From NCBI GenBank assembly GCA_025459175.1, contig JALORC010000049.1, positions 1 through 47,210 of the forward strand: a stretch of DNA of 47,210 nt. Direction: 5' to 3'. The stretch comes from Planctomycetota bacterium. Its GTDB lineage: Bacteria > Planctomycetota > UBA1135 > UBA2386. Under the pieces are notes generated by a model, which made no database searches, was not told the origin of the DNA, and saw only the letters and a list, made by a program, of their open reading frames with translations. Every line of letters begins with the position of its first letter. Position 1 is the first letter of the stretch. The position numbers and the translations under genes are program-made. Shown one piece after another: positions 1-10,461 of the stretch.

Positions 1-600
1 CTCGAGATCACCCCCGACGATCCGCGCGCCTACCTGCAGGCGATGTACGGGCTCGTGCACCTGGCGTTCCAGACCGACTCGACGCGGGTCGCCACCTACC
101 AGATCGGTCGCGAGAACGGCATCGGGGTCAGCGACCACCTGAGTCGCGCGGTCGGGTTCCCGCTGGCGCACCAGCTCACGCACGAGACGAAGAAGCCGGA
201 CGGCTGGAAGAACCTCGGCACCTACTGCCGGTTCCTGAGCGAGGAGCTGGGGCGCTTCGTCAGCAAGCTGAAGGCTGCTCCCGAGCCCGCGGGCGACGGC
301 AACATGCTCGACAACACGCTGGTGCTGTTCGGATCGGCGTCGAGCGCGTTCCACCTGTCCCGCAACTACCCGCTGATCCTGCTGGGCGGCAGCAACATGG
401 GGTTCGCGCACGGGCGGTATCTGAACTTCGCGGGCGCCGGGGCCTATGCGGGCGGTTGGGACGGGGGCGCCGAGCCCTGGCAGCTCGAGTTCGCGAACGA
501 GGAGGTGCCGCTGGCGAACCTGTTCGTGACCATGCTGCAGCGGCTCGGGGTGCCGACCGAGTCGTTCGCGGACAGCACGAAGGCGCTCGCGTTGGAGTGA
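1..600 (+). CDS. DUF1552 family protein, 3' part (5' end outside window)
   Basis: The reading frame is open from the first base, and 199 residues are visible before the TGA stop. The sequence resembles the C-terminal half of DUF1552 proteins. Visible pieces are the helix around MYGLVHLAFQTDSTRVATYQ, a GVSDHLSRA-type histidine segment, a YCRFLSEELGRFVSKL helix, the MLDNTLVLFGSASS strand, and a PLILLGGSNMGFAHGRYL segment followed by an NLFVTMLQRLGV helix near the end. DUF1552 proteins are common in Planctomycetota, often next to DUF1592/DUF1588-type cytochromes. They are usually exported, and their biochemical role is not established. The signal peptide would lie upstream of the window. The next gene is convergent, with its stop only about 20 bases away. 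Confidence 0.85.
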   Translation, partial: LEITPDDPRAYLQAMYGLVHLAFQTDSTRVATYQIGRENGIGVSDHLSRAVGFPLAHQLTHETKKPDGWKNLGTYCRFLSEELGRFVSKLKAAPEPAGDGNMLDNTLVLFGSASSAFHLSRNYPLILLGGSNMGFAHGRYLNFAGAGAYAGGWDGGAEPWQLEFANEEVPLANLFVTMLQRLGVPTESFADSTKALALE

Positions 601-619
601 GCCGCACTCGCTGCGCTCG

Positions 620-3583
620 CTAGCGCCGAGCCAGGCGGACCACGATCGGGGTCTCGCTCGGCACCGCGAACGTGGCGAGGCCATGGAACCCACCCGCGGT
701 CGCGATCTCGATCGTGTAGCTGCCCGGTCCGAGCTCGCGCTCCGTGCGCAGCGGACCCATCCCCTCCTGATGGTGCACGACCACGCGATCGCTGCTGCGG
801 CGCACGGTCTCCCGGCGCACGCCGACCTCTTCGGCTTCGGCGCCACCGGCGTCGAGTTGCAGCACGACCTCGACCGCGGGAGCCACCGGGATCTCGACGT
901 GGTGCGGCGCGTCGGGGGCGATGAAGACCTCGCGCAACTCGGGGGCGACGCCGTTGCCACGGACCACGACCCACCACGAGCCGGCCGGGACCCGCGCCGC
1001 GTGCCATCGGCCGTCGCTCGCCGGCAGCAGCCGCGGGCCCAGGGCGTAACCGTCCGTCAGCAGCGCGGAACGTAGCTGCGGCACCGCGGTGCTCGTGTCG
1101 ATGCCATCCGTGTGGCGCAGCGCCACGGTGAGCGTGCCGCAGCGCGGCAGCGTCACCACACCGAGGTCCTTGCGCTCGCCGCTCGCGAGATCGAGTTCCG
1201 TCAACCAGCGCACCTCGTCGTCGTGCTCGAGCCAGACCCGGAAGCGCCCCGGGGCGAGCGGGCCGGCGCCGAAGGTGCCGTCCGCGGCGACGGTCTCGTA
1301 GGCTCGACTGCCCGGACCATTGGCCCCGCGGGCGTGCTCGAGCCGGAAGACGGCGCCTTCGAGCGGGATTTCCAGCTGGCCCACGATCGACGCCAGCTGC
1401 CAGAGCGCGGCGCTTGGCAGGTGGTAGTCGGCGGGTTGCCCGTCGGTACGCAGCACCACGAACTCGTGCTCGCCGCCGTCCGGTCCGTTCGCCCGCAGGC
1501 GGTAGTGAGCCGGCTCCTGCTCGTCCACCACGAACGTGCCATCGGCCCTGGTGACGGTGTGCGTTGGCCTGTCCGGGCTGTTGACGGCAAGCGCCGCGAT
1601 CCCCCAGCCGACCGCCGGGCTGCCGTCGGGCAGCAGCAGTCGGCCGCGGATCGCGATGCCGCCCGGCAGGTCGATCGCGACCGTCTGTTCGCCGGCGCGC
1701 AGTTCGAGCTGGCGCGACGCCGTCGTGTTGCGGGTCAGGAAGAACAGCCGGTAGCTGCCGACCGCGAGACGATCGGCAGTGAACCGACCGTCATGGTCGG
1801 TTTGTGCCTCTTCGTAGAGCAGCGAGTCGGCCTCGTTGATCATCACCATCACGCCCGGGAACGGACGGCCGCCGCGGCGCACGATGCAATCGAGCCGGGC
1901 GGTGGCGCCGAGTTCGACGGTCTCGACGCGGGTCGATCCATCGCCTTCGGTCTGCAGCGCACGGCGCGCCGGCGGATAGGTCGCATGCACGATCTCGATG
2001 CCGTGGCGGCCGGCCGGCAAGCCGGCGAACGTCACCACGCCACCGGCAGTGGTGACACCGAGCAGCGCGCGACGGTTGTTCGGGTCGACCTTGGCAAGCT
2101 CGACGCGCACCGTCGCACCGACCACCGGTTGGCCGGCGGCGACGACGTGCAGCTGCAGCTGATGACCGCCCCGGTCGAGGCGGAGCACCAGCCGTTCGCC
2201 GCCGGTCAGGTCGCGGATCGTCGCCGGGGCCGAGGCCCTCGTGCCGGCGCTCGCTTCGAGCTCGAAGCCGACCGGCAGGCCGTGGAGCACGAACGCACCG
2301 CCAGCATCCGAGCGCGCGACGACAGCGCCCCGGACGTGGCGGTGAGCAACCGTCAGTCGCACCTCGGCACCGGCGACGGGACTGCCGGTCGCATCGAGGA
2401 CCGCGCCTTCGACGTGCTGGCCTTCGTCGAGCACGATCTCGAGCGCGGCGCGCTCGCTGCCCGCTGGGGCCCCGAACCGGCGACCCGGCGCCAGCGGGGT
2501 CTGGACGATGAGCTGCACCTGCGCACCCGCCGGCCAGTACCTCGCTGCAACCGCGACGGCGAAGTCCGCGCCGCCGGTGGCGTCGGTCCAGCCGTGTGCG
2601 ATCGGCCTTTCGCCGGCGAACAACTGCAGCGGCACGTTCGCGGCGGGACGTCGCGGTGCTTGCCAGAGCACCCGCACGCGCATCTCGATGCCGACCGGCT
2701 CGGCCGCTGCTGCTGGCGTCGCTGCCGGCGCCGGAGCGGACTCGGCTGCCGTCCTGGTGCCGGTCGACGGCGCGGCGGCTGGCTCCGTGCCGCGCGGCGC
2801 ACTGTTCGCGATCGCGACTGCTGGCGCTGACGACGGCGCGGAGCCGGGAGCGATACCGTCGGGGGCCCAGGACAACGCCGCCAGCGCGATCAGCGCGGCT
2901 GCGCCGGCGGCCAACAGGGTCTTCTTCATCGTGATCCATCCCCACAGTGGCAAGTAGGTGGTCGAGGCACCGACCTGGACGAGCAGCGTGCGCCGCGTCG
3001 CGGCGAGACCGCGGCCGGCGAGCAACGACATCGCGGCGCCGAACGCGAGCCCCGGCGGCAGGCTCGCGGTCAATCGCCGCACGCCGTGCCGCAGGCGCGT
3101 CTTGACGGTGCCGACGGGGATCGACAGCTCCGCCGCGATGCGCCGTGGTGGCAGCCCGTGCAGATGGCGCAGCGCGACCACGTCGCGGTGGTCGGACGGC
3201 AGTTCGGCCATGGCCGCGTCGATCGCCTGCTGCGTCTCGCGGCGAGCGAGCTCCGCCGGCGGTTCCGGCACTTCGCGTACCGTCAGGCGGTCGCCGTCCG
3301 GTGCGCTGCGACGGCGGATCTGGCGCGCCTCGTTGGCGAGGATCGCCATCGACCACGGCAGCAGCCGGCGGGCCGGATCGAAGCGTTCGGCGTGTTCGAT
3401 GAGCCGCACGAAGGTCTGCTGCACCAGGTCCTCCGCCTGCGCCGCACCGCCGGCGAAGCGGCGCGCGAACAACAGCAGTTCGGTCGCGATCCGGTCGAAC
3501 ACCTCCGCCATCGCCTGCGGGCTGCGGGTCTGTCGGAACCGCGCATAGGCGGCTTCGGCGCGGCGTTCGGAGGCTTCGTCCAT
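620..3583 (-). CDS. ECF-like sigma factor continuous with a membrane segment and carboxypeptidase-regulatory-like repeats
   Basis: One uninterrupted frame of 987 residues. Residues about 25-95 resemble sigma region 2 (AEDLVQQTFVRLIEHAERFD, then LPWSMAILANEARQIRRR). Residues about 120-172 resemble region 4 (ELPSDHRDVVALRHLHG, then IPVGTVKTRLRHGVRRL). A hydrophobic stretch follows at about 178-192, then MKKTLLAAGAAALIALAALS at 219-238, which looks like a membrane anchor with lysines on the cytoplasmic side. The remaining roughly 730 residues contain several carboxypeptidase-regulatory-like beta-sandwich units, for example GSPVAGAEVRLTV and DGSPAVGWGIAAL. I chose the ATG at 3583 because the sigma homology begins there; the frame stays open to 3832. 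The predicted topology puts DNA-binding domains inside and repeats outside. An alternative is two genes, the second starting at 2929 with MKKTLL as a signal peptide, but no stop separates them. Confidence 0.8.
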   Translation of the reverse strand: MDEASERRAEAAYARFRQTRSPQAMAEVFDRIATELLLFARRFAGGAAQAEDLVQQTFVRLIEHAERFDPARRLLPWSMAILANEARQIRRRSAPDGDRLTVREVPEPPAELARRETQQAIDAAMAELPSDHRDVVALRHLHGLPPRRIAAELSIPVGTVKTRLRHGVRRLTASLPPGLAFGAAMSLLAGRGLAATRRTLLVQVGASTTYLPLWGWITMKKTLLAAGAAALIALAALSWAPDGIAPGSAPSSAPAVAIANSAPRGTEPAAAPSTGTRTAAESAPAPAATPAAAAEPVGIEMRVRVLWQAPRRPAANVPLQLFAGERPIAHGWTDATGGADFAVAVAARYWPAGAQVQLIVQTPLAPGRRFGAPAGSERAALEIVLDEGQHVEGAVLDATGSPVAGAEVRLTVAHRHVRGAVVARSDAGGAFVLHGLPVGFELEASAGTRASAPATIRDLTGGERLVLRLDRGGHQLQLHVVAAGQPVVGATVRVELAKVDPNNRRALLGVTTAGGVVTFAGLPAGRHGIEIVHATYPPARRALQTEGDGSTRVETVELGATARLDCIVRRGGRPFPGVMVMINEADSLLYEEAQTDHDGRFTADRLAVGSYRLFFLTRNTTASRQLELRAGEQTVAIDLPGGIAIRGRLLLPDGSPAVGWGIAALAVNSPDRPTHTVTRADGTFVVDEQEPAHYRLRANGPDGGEHEFVVLRTDGQPADYHLPSAALWQLASIVGQLEIPLEGAVFRLEHARGANGPGSRAYETVAADGTFGAGPLAPGRFRVWLEHDDEVRWLTELDLASGERKDLGVVTLPRCGTLTVALRHTDGIDTSTAVPQLRSALLTDGYALGPRLLPASDGRWHAARVPAGSWWVVVRGNGVAPELREVFIAPDAPHHVEIPVAPAVEVVLQLDAGGAEAEEVGVRRETVRRSSDRVVVHHQEGMGPLRTERELGPGSYTIEIATAGGFHGLATFAVPSETPIVVRLARR

Positions 3584-3810
3584 GCTCGTCTCGGCAGCGA
3601 CCACGGGCCGCTGCCCCGCTCTATGCACGGCGCGTCGATTCGAGTCGCGGATCCGCGAAAATCCACCGACACCTCCCGCGGATCGGCACCTGCCCGAGGC
3701 GCCGTCGGGCCGTACGAGCATGGAATACCACGGCGACGAAAATCCGACCCAGGGAGGCCCCGGGTTGCACACCAAGTAGGGGCGATCACTTCGGTCGCGT
3801 GGAGAACCCG

Positions 3811-4746
3811 ATGCCCCATTCGCGCCACCCATCCCCCTTTGATCCGACCCCGCCCCTCTATCCGTTCCGCGACCGCGAACTGCGCAACCGCTTCCTGCAG
3901 CTGGTGCGGGAACGCCTCGGGCGCGGCGGCCGCAGCGTCGTCATCGAGCACGGCATGGCCCGGGTCGAAGGCGAGTTCTGCGTGCACGGACTGTCGAACC
4001 TGGCCGGCACCTGCCACATGGCGCCGCCCGCGATGTGGCCGCAGCTCGTCGACGAGCACTTCGCGAAGTCCGAGCCGGACCGGCTGCTCGGCGCCGTGGC
4101 AGACATCGCCGACAGCGACTACGCGGCGCAGGCGGATCGCCTGGTCGTGCGGATCCACGACCAGGGCTTCGCCCGGGCGGAGTGGGCCGATCACGTGCTG
4201 CACCGCGTCGATCTGCCGACCACGTGCTCGGTGCTGACGTTCGACATGGGGCCCTCGGTGATGCCGGTGCCGAAGCCCATCGCCGAGGCCTGGGGAGTGC
4301 CCGCGCCCGAACTGTTCGCCCGTGCGATGCGCAACCTCCCGAGGCTGAGCCAGGCGCGCTGGTCCCGCCTGTCCTTGCCGCATCTCGGGGATGCTGTCGA
4401 CGTGCTCGGCGAGGACTTCCACGCCACCGCGCACATTCTCGATGCCGCGACGTTCCGCGACCGCACGGGACGCCTCGGCAACCTGGTCGGCATCCCGGCG
4501 CGCGAGGTGCTGATCAGCTACCGCCTGGAAGCGGCACCGACCGCTCTGCTGCTGCAGGCGCTGCTCGCGATCACCAACGGCAAGTTCAACGACGGTCCGG
4601 GCCCGGTGACGCCACACCTGTTCTGGCGGGATCTCGACGGCCGCTTCCACGTGCAGTACGGCAGCAGCGACGGCGCCCGGGCGAAGTTCGTACCGTCGGC
4701 CGAGTTCCTTGCCGCGATGGCCGCGGGCGGCACACCGCTGGCTTGA
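3811..4746 (+). CDS. Conserved-looking cytoplasmic protein of unknown function
   Basis: A protein of 311 residues without a signal peptide or membrane segment. I chose the ATG at 3811 because a GGAG Shine-Dalgarno motif lies 6 bases upstream (3801-3804); a GTG four codons earlier would overlap that motif. The C-terminal third (REVLISYRLEAAPTALLLQA and LAITNGKFNDGPGPVTPHLF) has a vague resemblance to YtpQ/DUF1444-like proteins, but I cannot confirm this. Two cysteines (in EGEFCVHGL and GTCHMAPP) sit in the N-terminal third. The gene is divergent from the sigma-repeat gene with about 227 bases between them, so both may be controlled from that gap. Codon use matches the neighbours. Confidence 0.7.
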   Translation: MPHSRHPSPFDPTPPLYPFRDRELRNRFLQLVRERLGRGGRSVVIEHGMARVEGEFCVHGLSNLAGTCHMAPPAMWPQLVDEHFAKSEPDRLLGAVADIADSDYAAQADRLVVRIHDQGFARAEWADHVLHRVDLPTTCSVLTFDMGPSVMPVPKPIAEAWGVPAPELFARAMRNLPRLSQARWSRLSLPHLGDAVDVLGEDFHATAHILDAATFRDRTGRLGNLVGIPAREVLISYRLEAAPTALLLQALLAITNGKFNDGPGPVTPHLFWRDLDGRFHVQYGSSDGARAKFVPSAEFLAAMAAGGTPLA

Positions 4747-5109
4747 TGGTCGGAGTGGGTTTCTGCGCGGCATGCGCGCCGCCGGCGGCCACTGGCCACA
4801 CGTTTCGATGCGGCGGCGTTACGGAGTGGGTTCCGGCGCATATGGCAGTCGCGCGGTCGCCAACCCGCAGACTCCCGCAGGGTCCAGCAGGGACCACGGC
4901 ACTCGGAGGAAATCGGCGAACCGCTTCACTCTCTTGTCGCGGCGCTGCGGAGGCTTCACGATGAAGTCGTAGGGTTCCGAGGAGTGCCGGGACACCAGAT
5001 TGTGTCAGGGTTCGCTCGGGCAGTCGACCTGTCGCTCCCAATCGTCGTTCACAAGACAATGCGTGCATCTGGCGCTGCGAAGTTGCCGGCAGCCGAATGC
5101 AGCAACACC
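4747..5109. other. Gap without a recognisable gene; short direct repeat
   Basis: No convincing coding frame here. The 11-base direct repeat CGGAGTGGGTT occurs at 4751 and again at 4822, each followed by related bases ending in GCGC. The rest presumably holds the promoter of the following secreted propeller gene, but I see no clear -35/-10 pair. Confidence 0.4.
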
Positions 5110-7563
5110 ATGATTCCCATGCAACCTCCCGCCGTACGTCACTTCGCGTTGCTGACCTTCCACTTGGTGGCCTGGCTCGTGGTTGGCGTCGCCCGCAGCC
5201 AGTGCCCGACCCAGTGGAGGCCCGAATCCAACTTGGCGGGCACCGACAGGTCGGTCAAGTGTATGCGGGAATGGGATCCGGACGGCCCAGGTGGTCAACC
5301 CGCCCTGCTCGTCGTCGGTGGCGCATTCACCGTGGCCGGCTCGGTGGTTGCCGATCAGGTAGCCGCGTGGGACGGTGTGGCGTCCGAATGGCGAGCCATC
5401 GGGACGTCGCCGTTCGGCGCGGGATCGTCGGTCAATTGCATGGCCGCTCTTGCGAACGGAGATCTCGTGGTCGGCGGCGAGACCAACCTCGGCCAAGGTC
5501 GTGTCGCGCAGTGGAACGGGACCAGCTGGGTGCCGATCGGCAGCTTCAACCAACGCGTCAGCTCGATCGCGGTGGCGGCGAACGGTGACCTGGTCGTGGG
5601 CGGCGACTTCACGATGGCAGGCACCGTCGCGGTCAGCCATGTCGCCCGTTGGAACGGCACGATCTGGACCGGGCTCGGGGCGGGTTGCGATGGAACGGTC
5701 TTCGTGATCGTCACCGCTCCCAACGGTGACTTGGTCTGCGGTGGCGGGTTCGACTCCGCTGGCGGACTGCCTGCATCGCGAGTGGCACGATGGAACGGCT
5801 CGTCGTGGTCAGCGGTCGGTGGCAATCTCTTCGGGTTCGTCGCCGACCTGGACTTCCTGAGCAACGGCGACCTGGTGGCTGCCGGATCCTTCTTTTCGAG
5901 CAACGTCTTCCGTCTCAGCGGTTCGAACTGGATTGCCATGGGGGCCGGTATCCCCTCCGGTGCCTTCGCATTGTCCGCCACGAGCACCGGCAGGTTGTTC
6001 GGCGCCGGTACCGCCGGGACGATGTTCGAGTGGACAGGGGTCACCTGGGTGCCGGTCGTGGGCAGCCCCAACGGAATCGTCCGCGCCCTTCTGCCCCTGG
6101 CCAATGGCTCCATTGCAGTCGGCGGGGACTTCGTGCAGGTGGGAAGCATGCCTGCCTTTCGGGTCGCGCGCTGGAACAACAACGCATGGTCGGCCTTCGG
6201 CAGTTCTGCCCCGCTGATGATGAGTCCCGTCCTGGCCCTCGGTGCGCAGGGTGAGTTGTATGCCGCCTTCGGCAACACGACCAACAGCAGCAGGGTGATG
6301 GTGAAGAATGCTGGCGCCTGGACCCAGATCGGGGCCACCAGCGGGCAGATCGGAACTGCTGCATCTCCCGGCTTGGTCCAGGACCTGCTGGTTCTGCCGG
6401 ACGGGAGACTCGTCGCGCTGGGGAACTTCAGCAACGTCAACGGGGTGGGCGCATCCCGCTGCGCACGATGGAACGCTGGCGCATGGCAGCCGCTCGGATC
6501 ACCGGCGAATCTGTCCTTCTACCAAGCGCTGCTGCTCGACGGCGACCTGGTCGTTATCGGGCACAACGGGGCATGGCGATGGAGCGATAGCTCACTCGCG
6601 TGGACGCTGCTGGCGCCGGACTTGCTGTTGGGTGCCGTGGCGTCCCCGAGAGGCGAACTGATCGCGACGCGCTACTCCGCCCAATCCCAGTACGCCCTGT
6701 CGCTGTGGAGGGGTTCGGCTTGGACGGATCTGGGCGTTTTCGACAGCAGCGCGGCGGCGGTCACGCAAACGGCGAATGGTGACATCTACGTCGGTGGCTG
6801 GTTCACGTCGGTCAATGGTGTGGCAGCCGCGCGCATTGCGCGCTTCGACGGTATCAATTGGTCGGCGCTGGGATCGGGCCTCGGACCGTCCAACAACAGC
6901 ATTCCGCAAGCGATCGTGCCGCTGCCGGATGGCGGCATCGCGGCGGGCGGCTACTTCACTACAGCTGGCGGTCTGCCGGCCGCGCAGATCGCGAGGTGGA
7001 ACGGAACTGCGTGGTCGGCCTTCGGCTCCGGCACGAACAACGCCGTCTCCCGACTGCTCTTCTCCCCCGACGGGAGTTTGATGGTCAGTGGTTCCTTCAC
7101 GATCGCTGGCGGCAATGTGTCGCCGGGATGGGCGACGATCAGACCGTCCTGTCCGGCCTCGCTGGCGAATGCCGGTGCCGGCTGCGCCGGAGCAGGTGGC
7201 GGCAATGTGCTGACCGTGGAGCAGCGCGCCTGGCTCGGGGCGTCGTTTCGTTCCCAGGGGTCGCAACTGCCCCCGCTGGCCGCTGCGATTGCCGTCATCG
7301 GTTTTGCGCCAACAGCGGTGCCACTGGCGTCCATTCTCCCGCAGGGAACCGCGGGCTGCGATCTGCTGGTGGCGCCCGCATTGACCGAACTGCTGCTGAC
7401 GGCGACGGGATCAGTCGACTTCTCAGTGCCCATCCCGAATGTGACGGCGCTGATCGCTCAGTCGTTCCGACATCAGCTGGTCTTGCTGGAGCTCGATCCA
7501 CAGCTCGACATCGTCAGCCTGACCAGCACCAACGCCTGGTCGGCGACAGTCGGCGTGTTCTAG
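5110..7563 (+). CDS. Secreted ARWNG-repeat (beta-propeller-like) protein with shared GxGC C-terminal module
   Basis: A protein of 817 residues. The first 26 or so residues form a signal peptide (MIPMQPPAVRHFALLTFHLV, then a hydrophobic run ending before SQCPTQW). The body is about ten repeats of roughly 50 residues, each reading like NGDLVVGGDFTMAG followed by VARWNGTIWTGLG; such W/G-rich repeats usually build beta-propellers. From about nucleotide 7171 a different module begins (AGAGCAGAGGGNVL), with TAGCDLLVAP in the middle and an end in TSTNAWSATVGVF; related modules occur in four other proteins here. Function is unknown; a surface or secreted binding role is inferred. The frame is open further upstream, but the signal peptide fixes the start at 5110 or 5119. 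A full paralogue lies at 20284-22893 and a broken one at 17791-18110. Confidence 0.8.
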   Translation: MIPMQPPAVRHFALLTFHLVAWLVVGVARSQCPTQWRPESNLAGTDRSVKCMREWDPDGPGGQPALLVVGGAFTVAGSVVADQVAAWDGVASEWRAIGTSPFGAGSSVNCMAALANGDLVVGGETNLGQGRVAQWNGTSWVPIGSFNQRVSSIAVAANGDLVVGGDFTMAGTVAVSHVARWNGTIWTGLGAGCDGTVFVIVTAPNGDLVCGGGFDSAGGLPASRVARWNGSSWSAVGGNLFGFVADLDFLSNGDLVAAGSFFSSNVFRLSGSNWIAMGAGIPSGAFALSATSTGRLFGAGTAGTMFEWTGVTWVPVVGSPNGIVRALLPLANGSIAVGGDFVQVGSMPAFRVARWNNNAWSAFGSSAPLMMSPVLALGAQGELYAAFGNTTNSSRVMVKNAGAWTQIGATSGQIGTAASPGLVQDLLVLPDGRLVALGNFSNVNGVGASRCARWNAGAWQPLGSPANLSFYQALLLDGDLVVIGHNGAWRWSDSSLAWTLLAPDLLLGAVASPRGELIATRYSAQSQYALSLWRGSAWTDLGVFDSSAAAVTQTANGDIYVGGWFTSVNGVAAARIARFDGINWSALGSGLGPSNNSIPQAIVPLPDGGIAAGGYFTTAGGLPAAQIARWNGTAWSAFGSGTNNAVSRLLFSPDGSLMVSGSFTIAGGNVSPGWATIRPSCPASLANAGAGCAGAGGGNVLTVEQRAWLGASFRSQGSQLPPLAAAIAVIGFAPTAVPLASILPQGTAGCDLLVAPALTELLLTATGSVDFSVPIPNVTALIAQSFRHQLVLLELDPQLDIVSLTSTNAWSATVGVF

Positions 7564-7590
7564 CCAGTTTCGGCGCGCTACGTTGCGGCG

Positions 7591-9204
7591 ATGCGCCGGA
7601 TCCCGTCCATGCACAGGCTCGCCCCGCTCTTCGTCGCCGCCCAGCTCGCCGCCCAGCAGCCCGCGGCCGGCGCCCAGGAGGCCGAGATGAACGGCTACCT
7701 CGGCGTGCCGCAGCAGCAGGTGCCGCTCGACTTCGGCGGCGGCTTCGCGATGCATGTCGCGGCGTGGCCGCTGCTGGCGGCGTGGCCCGGCGACCGCTTC
7801 CAGACCGGGTTGTTCGGCACGTGGATGTTCGCGCACCTCGGCCCCGACAAGCCCGCGGCGAAGATCTACTCCGACATCGAAGGAGGGCTCGGCTGGTGGC
7901 GCGACACGCGCTTCGCGACGCCGACGCCGAAGTTCATCATGGGCGGCGTCGCGCTGGAGTTCAGCCAGTGGGCCAACGGTCCCGGGGCCGGCAAGGGCCG
8001 CGACTGGACCAAGCCGCAGGGCAAGTACGGCGTGGCCCAGCTGAGCCCATGGGTGCTCTGGCCGCCGGACGGACTCAACCTCGCGCAGGGCACGAACGGC
8101 GATTGGTTCGGCTACGGCTACCTGCCGCTGCCGCTCGCCGAGCGGAAGGCGAAGACCGCCGGCGTCGACGTGCCGAGCGGCGACCAGTGCTGGACGCTGT
8201 TCCTCGACACCGCCAACTTCAAAGGTCCGGTCGCGTTCTTCCTGCCGTACTTCTTCACCGAGGCGACCACGAAGAAGACCGAGTTCGGCGGCCTGTTCCT
8301 CGACAGCCGTCCCGCCGATCCCAACCGCGCGCTGCAGATGGAGACGCAGTACGTGCCGGCGTTCGTCGCGACGGACGGCGACGGCCGACTGCACGCGCGC
8401 ACCGCGCCGACGCGCTTCCCGATCGACGCGCAGGGCCGTTCGCCGCTGGTGCACGCGATCCGCTCGTTCCGCAAGGACGCGCTGTGGGACGATGTCGCCG
8501 CGTGGTTCGGCGGCGGCAAGTCCGCCGATGGCCGCATCGACCCCGCGCGCAGCGTCGTGCACCCGCTGACCGGCAAGGGCTGGTCGACCTGGCGCCTGCA
8601 CACGCCGGGCACGCCGAAGGACGATCGCATGGCGATCGACTGGAACGCGTTCGCCAGGCCCGAGGTCCTGGACGGCCACACGTTCTGCTGGACATGGGAC
8701 GCCAGCGTGCGGCGCGGCGGCGATGGCCTCGCGGTGCTGCCCGAGCACTTCGTCGCCGTCGCGCGCGACGGCAAGAAGCCGATGTGGCGTCCGGCCGGCG
8801 CGGACGATGCGCTGCCGCCAGCGCTGCGCGACGTCGCGTTCGTGCCGCCGAAGCAGAAGCAGCCGGAGCCGTACGTGACGCCGACCGACGGCGCGTGGGC
8901 GAACCCGGGGCCGAAGGCCGGGCCGTTCACCGCCGCACTCGGCGACGGCAGCGTCGTGACGTACGGCTGGTATCGCTTCTGCGACCAGCCGGCGCTGCAG
9001 CACGCCGACCTGACGGTCGAGGAACGTGAGAGCATGCAGCAGCGCGTCGAGCTGCTGCACCGGCACTGGACGAAGGACCGCCAATACCTGCCGCCGCCGG
9101 CTTCCGGCCAGCTCGCCGCGCTGGATGCAGCCGTGCTGGTCACGCCGCCGCCGGGCCTCGAGATCGGCTACGTGCCGATCGTCACGCGGCAGGCGGCAAA
9201 GTAG
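7591..9204 (+). CDS. Secreted protein of unknown function
   Basis: A protein of 537 residues with a likely signal peptide (MHRLAPLFVAAQLAAQQPAA from the second Met at 7609). The mature part is rich in W, F and G (GDRFQTGLFGTWMFAHLGPD, GDQCWTLFLDTANFKGPVAF) and contains no motif I recognise. It starts 27 bases after the propeller gene stop on the same strand, so the two may share a transcript. Base composition is the high-GC type of the surrounding genes. It could be a sugar-binding or hydrolase-like periplasmic protein, but nothing in the sequence proves this. Confidence 0.75.
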   Translation: MRRIPSMHRLAPLFVAAQLAAQQPAAGAQEAEMNGYLGVPQQQVPLDFGGGFAMHVAAWPLLAAWPGDRFQTGLFGTWMFAHLGPDKPAAKIYSDIEGGLGWWRDTRFATPTPKFIMGGVALEFSQWANGPGAGKGRDWTKPQGKYGVAQLSPWVLWPPDGLNLAQGTNGDWFGYGYLPLPLAERKAKTAGVDVPSGDQCWTLFLDTANFKGPVAFFLPYFFTEATTKKTEFGGLFLDSRPADPNRALQMETQYVPAFVATDGDGRLHARTAPTRFPIDAQGRSPLVHAIRSFRKDALWDDVAAWFGGGKSADGRIDPARSVVHPLTGKGWSTWRLHTPGTPKDDRMAIDWNAFARPEVLDGHTFCWTWDASVRRGGDGLAVLPEHFVAVARDGKKPMWRPAGADDALPPALRDVAFVPPKQKQPEPYVTPTDGAWANPGPKAGPFTAALGDGSVVTYGWYRFCDQPALQHADLTVEERESMQQRVELLHRHWTKDRQYLPPPASGQLAALDAAVLVTPPPGLEIGYVPIVTRQAAK

Positions 9205-9210
9205 CGGCCG

Positions 9211-10425
<1,215 letters not shown>

Positions 10426-10461
10426 CGGCAGCTGTTGGCGACGAGCGCTACCACCAGCACA

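Noticed and set aside
1112..2830. Long plus-strand frame over the sigma-repeat gene
   Set aside because: It is antisense to a frame with clear domain motifs; its product is R/Q/D-rich with no motif, as expected of high-GC shadow frames.
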